Positions 36,979 through 44,789 of a stretch of 64,000 nucleotides of DNA are shown here, one piece after another (position 1 is the stretch's first letter; every line of letters begins with the position of its first letter). A program made the translations under genes and the position numbers. The notes below the pieces were generated by a model. The model saw only the letters and a program-made list of their open reading frames with translations. It made no database searches and was not told the origin of the DNA. Source of the DNA: Echinicola sp. 20G (lineage in GTDB: Bacteria > Bacteroidota > Bacteroidia > Cytophagales > Cyclobacteriaceae); NCBI RefSeq assembly GCF_015533855.1, contig NZ_AP024154.1, forward strand, positions 5,090,501 to 5,154,500. Reading direction: 5' to 3'.

Positions 36979-37429
36979 AAAATTAGGGTTGGTGTTGATA
37001 CGATTCTTTAAGTCTAAGGCTTTGTTAGAGTCAAGGAATTGTTTGGATTCCTTCACAAAACAAAAAAACAACTTGTCAATGATATTCAGTTGATGATTTT
37101 GTTGAAGCCTGAAAGTCTAGAAGTTACCACTTTGTAAGACCATACTTAGCTTATAACCAAACAAACATTTTTTATAAATTTTCTATGTAAATTAATCACA
37201 TAAATCCCTAAATAAAAATAAATTTTACTTTTTTGACATGAACTACTTTTTTATAAATCCATATTTCTTTTTTACGCAGATAGAAGTTTCGCTTCTTCAG
37301 CAACCTATTATTTTAGTGGCCATACTTAGAAGAAAAAACAGATATAGGAGATATTGGTGAAGAAAAACTAACCATAAAAAACAAACTAGGTCTAAAAATC
37401 ATCTACCAAAGGTAAAAACGTATCATAAA
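36979..37429. other. Intergenic region, nothing supportable
   Basis: AT-rich spacer between the receiver gene and the terminator of the pectate-lyase-like gene. A 10-base direct repeat (ccatacttag at 37140 and 37320) is no more than expected by chance. No ORF with family features and no strong hairpin was seen. Confidence 0.5.
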
Positions 37430-37459
37430 AAAAGTTGAGGCGTTTTTACCTCAACTTTT
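37430..37459 (-). terminator. Terminator of the pectate-lyase-like gene
   Basis: aaaagttgagg (37430-37440) and cctcaactttt (37449-37459) pair perfectly. On the minus strand seven T follow the stem. It lies ~70 bases past the stop at 37528. Confidence 0.8.
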
Positions 37460-37527
37460 CACTAAATGCAAGAATTCGGTCACAAACCATAAACCTGCAC
37501 TGATTTTAACAAAACCCAAATATTATA

Positions 37528-39987
37528 TCAATCTCTTTTTATATATATTTCCAACTGTCTTGTCATGCTATACCCATTTTGATCACTGACTTTTACCACC
37601 ACAGTCTTTAGACCAGATTCACCATCTTTAAACTTTAAAAAACCATGATCAACTGTAGCCTTGCCGCTTACTAAGCTATACAGAGGTTCATTGGTAAAAC
37701 CACGGAATAATGAGCTAAGATCAACGAGAAGCTGCTCTCCACTCTCCAAAAAATAATGTGGCTGAGCCATCCAATCCAAATAGTCATCCAGCTGGGTAAA
37801 CCCATCTCGGTCATTATCCTGATTGGAATCGGAGAAATCACCTTTCGTAGAGTTTGGGTCTAGGCCTCTTTCAATTTCCCACCAATCAGGAAGGCCGTCA
37901 CTATCACTATCCCAATCTTCTTGCCTTTTTACTTCAGGGTATTTTTCCCATCCTCCCACATCTTGCTCCGTATCTGGCATTCCAGGCATGCCACTTTTGC
38001 TTCCCCTAAAATGGAAAGTACTATCCTTTGTTTCTTGAATGATCCTAAGATCATGGTCGTCCAAAACAGGCTGGTTTGCCCCCACATCTGATAGTACCTG
38101 TTGATAGGCTTCCTTTGCAGAATGAGTGGCTACATATGAAGGGAAAAAAGGAGTATCCACATAGGTTTTGTAGTTGGCTTCTCCTTCAATCATTCTACCG
38201 TCCTCTTGATTTTCCAAACCAAAATATCCTGGCATCACATTGCCCGAAAAATAATACTGTTGGGTTCCCAGTCCCACTCCTTCATGTTGCGCCTTTAGCG
38301 CAAGGAAAAAAACGGTAGAAGGGCCTGGTTTATAATAGTTGTTGACAAAATTCACTTCATGTGCTCCACCATCCGTAGACCGCTTGCCCCAATTATACAC
38401 CACATTGTTTCGGATATCCAACCTTCCCATGCTATAACCATTTCCGTCAAGTCCTCCTCCCATACTCCAGTTTCTACCATAGCAGTGTGCCAATAAATTA
38501 TGGTGAAAGCTACCAATATCCCCACCTATTGTAGCGGCATATCCATGCATCTTACCTGCCTCATATTTGCCATGATCTGCGACATTTAGTGCTTCAGCAA
38601 TAAGTGTTCGCTGCAAGGTTATGTTATGAGCCCCTCGAGAGCTAAAAGATTCATCAATAGTCCAGCGAATAGAACAGTGGTCCATAATGCTGTGATTGGC
38701 TCCTGTCAAGCCCATCCCATCATAAGTGCGACCAGCCCCTATCCCTACCCTGATAAACCGTACAATACCATCGTTCCCGGTCAAACCAAGTGGAGCTTGG
38801 GCAATCATAATACCCTTTCCCGGTGCCGTTTGCCCTGCTAGGGTGATATAAGGCTGGTTGATGACCAGTCTGGATTTTAGCTCAATGGTTCCACCAACTG
38901 CAAAAACAATGGTTCTTGGACCTATATCTTGAGTAACCGCTTCTCTCAGGCTACCTGGACCATCATCATTGAGATTAGTGACGGTGATTACTTTTCCTCC
39001 ACGACCACCTCGCGCAAACCGACCATATCCCTCCGCCCCTTTAAAAGCCAGTTGGGCGGGCCTAAAATACCAAACATCCCCTTTTGTGGTATTTCCTTCT
39101 TGATCTACTTCATCTACCCGCCAATAATAGTTATCCATGCTATACAGTTTTGAGACAGGGAATTCTGAGGAAGAAACCTTACCCTTGTAAACCTCACTAT
39201 CAGGCTGTCCTGAAGCCACTTGCTCCAAGTCTTTTCCAAAATAAACTTCATGCGCCACCGCTTCATTTGCTGCTTCCCACTTCAACATCAATTCATTTTC
39301 AATCACCACATGCTCATCACCATCCTCAGGAAAGGGCAGCTTGGCCTGTTTCTTTATATTGGGGGTATTTAATTCAAACCCATTCCATATTAATTCTTTT
39401 ACAGAAGTGCTGCTTTTAGGATCATTTTCCATCTTAATCGTCACCGCCTCACCCTTTTTTACACTAAATGTCAGAAATGAAGATGCCGTTTCAGCACTAC
39501 TCTCTGCTCTATTGCTGGGGACAAGGTCATTGATGATTAATTCGTCATTGACATAAATATCAATGGGCGAAAACTGATGGTTCTCTGGATTATCAAAGGT
39601 GTTATGAAAGGTAAGTAGGCTGTGCTCTCCTTCGGGAAGTCCACTAAGCGTCATCTCAATTTTACCTGTCCCCACCACCCCATCACTGCTTAAACGGGCA
39701 TAATAGGGTGCTTGAATTCCAGCCTTGTACCAATTGGAACGAACATCTCCCCTGATGCTAAAATCCACACCAGCAAAAGAATGTGCTATCAAATTCTCCT
39801 CAGAAATCACCCATGACTCATAGCCTGGTTCATTTACTTCTGCCACCTTTCTCCCCGAAAAATCAAAATCTACTTTTACCACTGGCCTTTGGGCATAGAC
39901 CTGAAATGACATTGTAAGAAAAATGAGTATAATTGACAATATGTATTTTATGTCTCTTCGAAAGGGAACAATATTTTGCTCTTCCAT
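37528..39987 (-). CDS. Secreted pectate-lyase-like multidomain protein
   Basis: 819 residues. Signal peptide to ~33 (MSFQVYAQ). Residues ~35-205 resemble a galactose-binding/malectin-like domain (EPGYESWVISEENLIAHSF). A fibronectin-III-like domain follows at ~210-310 (LKWEAANEAVAHEVYFGKDL). Residues ~315-640 form a right-handed parallel beta-helix with the PL1-type pattern: AEGYGRFARGGRGGKVITVT, GPGSLREAVTQ, TIVFAVGGTIEL, ITLAGQTAPGKG, SIMDHCSIRW. A calcium-binding type-3-like repeat (DSDSDGLPDWWEIERGLDPN) and a C-terminal beta domain complete it. It probably cleaves pectin-like uronates by beta-elimination; catalytic residues were not assigned, so activity is inferred from the fold. Confidence 0.85.
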   Translation of the reverse strand: MEEQNIVPFRRDIKYILSIILIFLTMSFQVYAQRPVVKVDFDFSGRKVAEVNEPGYESWVISEENLIAHSFAGVDFSIRGDVRSNWYKAGIQAPYYARLSSDGVVGTGKIEMTLSGLPEGEHSLLTFHNTFDNPENHQFSPIDIYVNDELIINDLVPSNRAESSAETASSFLTFSVKKGEAVTIKMENDPKSSTSVKELIWNGFELNTPNIKKQAKLPFPEDGDEHVVIENELMLKWEAANEAVAHEVYFGKDLEQVASGQPDSEVYKGKVSSSEFPVSKLYSMDNYYWRVDEVDQEGNTTKGDVWYFRPAQLAFKGAEGYGRFARGGRGGKVITVTNLNDDGPGSLREAVTQDIGPRTIVFAVGGTIELKSRLVINQPYITLAGQTAPGKGIMIAQAPLGLTGNDGIVRFIRVGIGAGRTYDGMGLTGANHSIMDHCSIRWTIDESFSSRGAHNITLQRTLIAEALNVADHGKYEAGKMHGYAATIGGDIGSFHHNLLAHCYGRNWSMGGGLDGNGYSMGRLDIRNNVVYNWGKRSTDGGAHEVNFVNNYYKPGPSTVFFLALKAQHEGVGLGTQQYYFSGNVMPGYFGLENQEDGRMIEGEANYKTYVDTPFFPSYVATHSAKEAYQQVLSDVGANQPVLDDHDLRIIQETKDSTFHFRGSKSGMPGMPDTEQDVGGWEKYPEVKRQEDWDSDSDGLPDWWEIERGLDPNSTKGDFSDSNQDNDRDGFTQLDDYLDWMAQPHYFLESGEQLLVDLSSLFRGFTNEPLYSLVSGKATVDHGFLKFKDGESGLKTVVVKVSDQNGYSMTRQLEIYIKRD

Positions 39988-40121
39988 AAATTTATAATTG
40001 GTTATTTCTGGTCTTGATTGTAGTTTTCATCAATATATCGCTCGACAAAAACCATTTTTCTTAAAATAAATGTAGTGCTTACATTTATTAAAACAGCCCC
40101 TCTCTTTCCCAACATGGATAA

Positions 40122-40213
40122 ATTTCACCTGAACCGGGACAAATCCGAGGTGAAATACAAAACCATGATAGATTGGCTTTCCTGTTCAATGTGCGCTTGT
40201 CCCGATTCAGGTG
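40122..40213. repeat. Overlapping inverted repeats upstream of the triplicated-domain gene
   Basis: cacctgaaccgggacaa (40126-40142) pairs with ttgtcccgattcaggtg (40197-40213) at 16 of 17 positions. The same left region, atttcacct (40122-40130), also pairs perfectly with aggtgaaat (40148-40156). The two hairpins exclude each other. The block is GC-richer than its surroundings and ends 79 bases before the ATG at 40292. The rest of the 39988-40291 gap shows nothing. Confidence 0.5.
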
Positions 40214-40291
40214 CTGGCTTTCCAGTTTAAGAATTTCCCCTTTGGTTTGGCTCAGAAATATTCCTTATTTCATACTTTAGCAAAACCTAAA

Positions 40292-41548
40292 ATGAAGAGC
40301 CTCCGACCAAAACATACCTGCTTATTTCTTTTTTTAACCTTTCAGTCATTTCTTCTTTTTGCCCAAGAAGAGGCTTTCTTGTATGGAGAAATTGAATTAA
40401 GGGACGAAACCCGCATAAAAGGTAAAATCACTTGGTCCGCCGGACAAAGCTTATGGGTAGATCTTCTCGTGGCCGAAAAAAAGGATAATCCTATACTGCA
40501 ACACCTCAACAAAGAAGAAATAGAAAAGCTCAGTGCTGAAAAGAACAATACTGATTGGAATTTCATGGCGCTATGGAAAAACCAATATCCTACCAGAAAA
40601 CTGACTTTCCGAACCCAATTTGGGAACTTACTGGAAATCAGGGTAACTGGAGAAAAAGATGCTACTGTAGTTCTTAAAAATGAAACTTTGATCAGACTTT
40701 ATATTAATGATGATATCGAATACAAAAACCAATTTGGTGCTGAAATCAGCATCACTGCTGAAAATGGCAAAAAAACCAACTTCCCTTGGACTAAAATCGA
40801 AAGAATCCGCTTCTATCCTACTCCAAAATTAAATGACAATAGCAATAGCAAGCCCCTCTATGGAACCTTGACCACCCGTACAGGCTATAGCTACCAAGGA
40901 CTGATCAAATGGGACCTCAATGAACATTTGGATGACCAATATTTGGATGGCATAAGTATCGATGGAAAAAGAATCCGATATCACTTTTATGATGTAAAAT
41001 CCATTCGGCCTAAAAACCGGGGATCTTTGATCCAACTCCAATCTGAAAAAGAAATCTACCTCCACTCCAAATCCAATGTAACCAACGAAAATAAGGGTAT
41101 TTTGGTAAGAAACCCCCAATGGGGCCAAATTAACCTCAGGTGGGGAGATTTTAAAAGTGCCATATTCACACCATATACCAAAAATTCAGGCTTCGCCTAT
41201 ACTGACTTTCCTATTCCAGCAACCCTTCAAGGAAGGGTATCCCTCAAAGATAATCGCTCTTTGGAAGGTCAAATTTTCTTTGATTTAGATGAACAATGGG
41301 ATATTGAAACTTTGGATGGCTGGGGTCAAGGAGGAGGACTTCGACAAGTTCCATTTCGCTTGATTGACAAAATTTACCCGGTTAGCAATACCCACTCAGC
41401 TGTAATCCTAAGAGGTGGGGAAAAAATCGTCTTAGGAGATAGAAGTGATGTCAATGACCAAAATTGGGGAATTATGGTTCAAACCAAGAACGATGATTTT
41501 CATTATGTTCCCTGGTCTCAACTTCGGCAGATAGAGTTTGATCATTGA
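40292..41548 (+). CDS. Exported protein with three tandem beta-rich repeats, unknown function
   Basis: 418 residues from the ATG at 40292; the frame opens at a GTG (40211), but only the ATG places the signal (FLFLTFQSFLLFAQ) correctly. The mature part repeats one module three times: starts near 30 (LYGEIELRDETRIKGKITW), 189 (LYGTLTTRTGYSYQGLIKWD) and 312 (LQGRVSLKDNRSLEGQIFFD). Each module closes with a W-x2-[ILF]-x2-I-x-F pattern (PWTKIERIRFYP, RWGDFKSAIFTP, PWSQLRQIEFD). No known domain is recognised. It lies 69 bases before a LytS-type kinase and its LytTR regulator, so it may be controlled by, or sense for, that pair (inference). Confidence 0.75.
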   Translation: MKSLRPKHTCLFLFLTFQSFLLFAQEEAFLYGEIELRDETRIKGKITWSAGQSLWVDLLVAEKKDNPILQHLNKEEIEKLSAEKNNTDWNFMALWKNQYPTRKLTFRTQFGNLLEIRVTGEKDATVVLKNETLIRLYINDDIEYKNQFGAEISITAENGKKTNFPWTKIERIRFYPTPKLNDNSNSKPLYGTLTTRTGYSYQGLIKWDLNEHLDDQYLDGISIDGKRIRYHFYDVKSIRPKNRGSLIQLQSEKEIYLHSKSNVTNENKGILVRNPQWGQINLRWGDFKSAIFTPYTKNSGFAYTDFPIPATLQGRVSLKDNRSLEGQIFFDLDEQWDIETLDGWGQGGGLRQVPFRLIDKIYPVSNTHSAVILRGGEKIVLGDRSDVNDQNWGIMVQTKNDDFHYVPWSQLRQIEFDH

Positions 41549-41617
41549 CATGATTCAGTTACATTAAAATCAAAGCCTTAAATTGCAAACAAGCATCAAA
41601 AGTCAGAAACTGATCCT

Positions 41618-42661
41618 ATGAATTCCTCACGCAACTTTTTAAAATATCAAAAATGGCGTTGGTTTTTGGCCATTGGCCTTGGAGCATTGGCTATTTTAAT
41701 TTTGTTTCTTTTAACAGGGAATGAATTTGCTACTGCAGTTTTATGGATTGGGATTGTGTTGGCCTTGCTGATTCTGGGAAATATTCAAATTCACAAAAGG
41801 CTTGATCGATTTCATCCTTGGACCAAATTCCCTTTAAGACGATTTATTGCCCAATTTGCATTTAGCGCCATCTATTCATTGGCCTGCATAAACCTTTGCT
41901 ACTACTTCCTTAAAACACTATTTATTGGGCTCCCCCCGGATTGGGAACAGTTCATGGTGCTAAATATTTACGGTCTGCTATTTTTTATCCCTGTGATGTC
42001 CATCAACTTTGGTATATTTTTTATGCAAAGATGGAAAAAGGCAGTGATAGAATCTGAAAAGCTTCAGGCTGAAAACCTAAAAAGCACACTGGAATCTCTA
42101 AAAACGCATATTGATCCCCACTTTCTTTTCAACAACCTCAATGTGCTCTCCTCACTTATGGACAAAGACATCTCTGATGCGCAGAGATTTTTGGGCAAAT
42201 TTGCTGATGTTTATCGCTACGTTTTACAGCACAGAAATGAAGAGTTGGTAGAGCTTGAAACAGAACTGGCCTTTATTCAATCATACATTTACCTTTTCCA
42301 GCAACGGCTTAACCGACAATTGAAAATTACAATTGACTTTTCGCCTCCCAGCAAGACCTACTACCTCCCCCCCCTATCGGTTCAGATGTTGGTTGAAAAT
42401 GCCATCAAACACAATATAGCAACTGCATCAAAGCCTTTGCATATAGACATATTTTTGGAAAAGGAAACCTACATTGTAGTGAAAAATTCCTATCAACCAA
42501 AAGACCCTGGCTTTGCTGAACTTCCCAAAACCGGACTAATGAATATTCAAAAAAGATTTGCTTATTTTTCCAATCAGGAAATACAAATCACTAAAAGTGA
42601 TACTGAATTTACAGTTAAGCTTCCACTGCTGGAACTGGAAAGTGAAAGCGGTAATAATTGA
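41618..42661 (+). CDS. LytS-type sensor histidine kinase
   Basis: 347 residues. Four membrane helices (WFLAIGLGALAILILFLLTG to ~25-45, then to ~145) are followed by the His_kinase domain PF06580: LKTHIDPHFLFNNLNVLSSL, with phospho-His ~168, and the ATPase N-box VQMLVENAIKHN and GLMNIQKRFAYF. There is no extracellular sensor domain, so the membrane part or a partner must sense. It is followed 41 bases later by its LytTR regulator and preceded by the triplicated-domain exported protein. Confidence 0.95.
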   Translation: MNSSRNFLKYQKWRWFLAIGLGALAILILFLLTGNEFATAVLWIGIVLALLILGNIQIHKRLDRFHPWTKFPLRRFIAQFAFSAIYSLACINLCYYFLKTLFIGLPPDWEQFMVLNIYGLLFFIPVMSINFGIFFMQRWKKAVIESEKLQAENLKSTLESLKTHIDPHFLFNNLNVLSSLMDKDISDAQRFLGKFADVYRYVLQHRNEELVELETELAFIQSYIYLFQQRLNRQLKITIDFSPPSKTYYLPPLSVQMLVENAIKHNIATASKPLHIDIFLEKETYIVVKNSYQPKDPGFAELPKTGLMNIQKRFAYFSNQEIQITKSDTEFTVKLPLLELESESGNN

Positions 42662-42702
42662 CAGTAGTTCCCTTCAAAACCATTAAACTTTAAAGCTATA
42701 CC

Positions 42703-43470
42703 ATGAATGTCCTGATCATTGAAGACGAAAACTTGGCAGCCGAAAAACTGGAACAAATGCTAAAAAAGTATGACAGCAAGCTCCATGTCTTGGCCAACCT
42801 GACTTCTGTCCAGGAAACAGTTGATTGGCTCCGGGAAAAGCCTTCTCCTGATCTGATCATGATGGATATCCGCATAGATGATGGACTATGCTTCGAAATC
42901 TTCCAACAGGTAGAAGTCAGCAGCCCTGTAATTTTCACAACCGCTTATGACCAATATGCCATCAAGGCATTTGAAGTCCATAGCATTGATTATTTGCTTA
43001 AGCCCATTCAATATGAAAAGCTTGTCCAAAGCTTGGAAAAACTAAAAAGGCTTCAGTCTGGCTTTCAAAGGGAGCCTAAAGAATTGAAAGTGGATCAGAT
43101 TTTATCTGCAATCCAAGAAAATAAGACCGCTTACAAAAGCAGGTTTTTAGTAAAAGCAGGCACAAAAATAAAATCAATAAAGACCGAACAAATCGCCTAT
43201 ATATATACGGAACGAAAGCTCAACTTACTGGTGACCGACAAAGGAGACAAATATCCCTTGGACCAATCTCTGGACGATTTAATCCAAGTGCTGGACCCTC
43301 AACTGTTCTTTAGGGCCAATAGGCAGCTTATCCTTCACATCGATGCCGTTTCCGAAATACATCCTTATTTTAAGGGCAGGGTGAAACTCAAGTTATCTCC
43401 AGATTTGGATTCGGAAATCATCATCAGCAGTGAAAAGACACCTCTCTTCAAATCATGGTTAGATCAATAA
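42703..43470 (+). CDS. LytTR-family response regulator
   Basis: 255 residues. A receiver domain (VLIIEDENLAAEKLEQML; acceptor D55 in DLIMMDIRIDDG; TTAYDQYAIKAFEVHSIDYL; LLKPIQYEKL) is joined to a LytTR DNA-binding domain (FLVKAGTKIKSIKTEQIAYI, LFFRANRQLILHIDAVSEI, YFKGRVKLKL). It binds DNA as the output of the neighbouring LytS kinase. Target genes cannot be fixed; the gene at 40292 is the nearest candidate. Confidence 0.95.
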   Translation: MNVLIIEDENLAAEKLEQMLKKYDSKLHVLANLTSVQETVDWLREKPSPDLIMMDIRIDDGLCFEIFQQVEVSSPVIFTTAYDQYAIKAFEVHSIDYLLKPIQYEKLVQSLEKLKRLQSGFQREPKELKVDQILSAIQENKTAYKSRFLVKAGTKIKSIKTEQIAYIYTERKLNLLVTDKGDKYPLDQSLDDLIQVLDPQLFFRANRQLILHIDAVSEIHPYFKGRVKLKLSPDLDSEIIISSEKTPLFKSWLDQ

Positions 43471-44021
43471 GTCTCTCATACTTTTATAATCCTAAAACAC
43501 CTAAATTAAACAAAGTGCCCTCATTATTGACTGTTTGGCTTTTCTAGTGTTTGACCCTCAACTCACTTCAGAAGACCGATAACATGAAAAAGCTATCAAG
43601 TCAATCGCCCAAAAGTCACTAATGAGGGTTGGGAAGAGTACGAACTGTCGTATGTAGAATAGGAAAACAAGAAAAGTATTAAATACCATGATCAGCCTAC
43701 TATATTTATTGGACGTTGATCTTCTTGCCTTGTTTGGAGCTGAGGGAGATGGAATCTACTTTATCCAAAAATGGGCTACTTGTAAAAATCAAAGGTTAAC
43801 TGTTTGTTGAAGAAGCTCAAGAGGCTTTACTTTTTAGACTTTAGCTAAAAAAATAAAAATCCTCCAAAACTAATTTTTTAAAATTTTAAATGAGCACTTT
43901 GTAAATCCACAGAATTTACTTTCAACAAACTGTATTCAACATCCTTTTATATAACCATCAAATCTAAAATTATCACAAACCACCCATCAAATTCTATATT
44001 TAATTAAAGGACTTCTACTTC
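43471..44021. other. Gap with possible gene debris and an inverted repeat
   Basis: Short blocks in different frames look coding-like (KVTNEGWEEYELSYVE near 43614-43660, stopped, then LLYLLDVDLLALFGAEGDG near 43690-43750), but none is a supportable gene. An inverted repeat lies at 43518-43628. The remainder is AT-rich leader for the operon at 44056. Confidence 0.35.
43518..43628. repeat. 15-base imperfect inverted repeat spanning 111 bases
   Basis: ccctcattattgact (43518-43532) pairs with agtcactaatgaggg (43614-43628) at 14 of 15 positions. The length and end symmetry resemble a very small non-autonomous element, but no target duplication is evident. Confidence 0.35.
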
Positions 44022-44061
44022 TTTCATAGTCAATTATTACATATTTTGCTTGACTATGAAA
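44022..44061 (+). promoter_or_regulatory. 12-base inverted repeat enclosing the start codon of the gene at 44056
   Basis: tttcatagtcaa (44022-44033) and ttgactatgaaa (44050-44061) are perfect complements around a 16-base loop. The ATG (44056-44058) lies inside the 3' arm, so a hairpin in the mRNA would hide the initiation site of a four-gene operon. Confidence 0.5.
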
Positions 44062-44787
44062 CACTTTTATAAGTACGCTTTATTGATGTGCTGTCAATTC
44101 TCGACCCTTTATTGTTTCGGTCAATCAGATGGCACAAACTACCCCCAGCTTGAGGAAGTTTATAATCAAATAATTCCCTACCCGCAAGAAGTATCATCAG
44201 GAGGACAATATGCATCCGGCAAGTCTTTCCACATTGAAGGCACTCCCTATATCAGCTCCCAAGACTTTGTCTATGGGGACATCACCATTAATGGCCAGAG
44301 ATTCGAACATATCATTTTAAATTATGATGTAGAAAAAGATCAATTGGTCACTTATCACCCAAACACCTATCAAAGGATCATTTTAGATGCCAAAAAAGTC
44401 CAGTTCTTTACGATGGAAAATAACAGGTCTTTTGCATCTCTTGATGCAAATCCAGGGTATATATGGCACAGAAACGGTTATTATGAGGTTTTATGGGATG
44501 ACGAAATCTGCTTTTTGGCCAAGCATTATAAAATTTCCAAGATCAAAAAAGACTTTGGTGCAGACAACAAACAGTTTGAATTTGAACACCACGAACATTA
44601 TTTTATTCGAAAAGGAGATCGGATACATCGAATAAATACCAAAAAAGATGTCGCAGAAATTCTAGGAATGCCTAAAAAAGAAATCAAAAGAATCATCCGG
44701 GCAAAAGGGCTACAGTACAAAAAAAACACTCCTGAATGTTTGGTGGCTATAGGTGATTTTTACACCAACAAATTCAACAAGAACTAA
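44056..44787 (+). CDS. Exported protein of unknown function, first gene of a TonB receptor operon
   Basis: 243 residues from the ATG at 44056; the frame opens two codons earlier at a TTG. A signal peptide ends near YCFG-Q. The mature part has a beta-rich centre (ITINGQRFEHIILNYDVEKD) and a basic C-terminus with KKDVAEILGMPKKEIKRIIR and FYTNKFNKN. No family is recognised. It ends two bases before the TonB receptor gene, so they are translated together. This kind of small exported protein beside a TonB receptor and DUF4249 gene recurs in Bacteroidota, but its role is undefined. Confidence 0.75.
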   Translation: MKHFYKYALLMCCQFSTLYCFGQSDGTNYPQLEEVYNQIIPYPQEVSSGGQYASGKSFHIEGTPYISSQDFVYGDITINGQRFEHIILNYDVEKDQLVTYHPNTYQRIILDAKKVQFFTMENNRSFASLDANPGYIWHRNGYYEVLWDDEICFLAKHYKISKIKKDFGADNKQFEFEHHEHYFIRKGDRIHRINTKKDVAEILGMPKKEIKRIIRAKGLQYKKNTPECLVAIGDFYTNKFNKN

Positions 44788-44789
44788 TC

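Noticed and set aside
37140..37329. 10-base direct repeat ccatacttag, 180 bases apart
   Set aside because: A match of this length is expected by chance in a ~550-base gap, and no element ends coincide.
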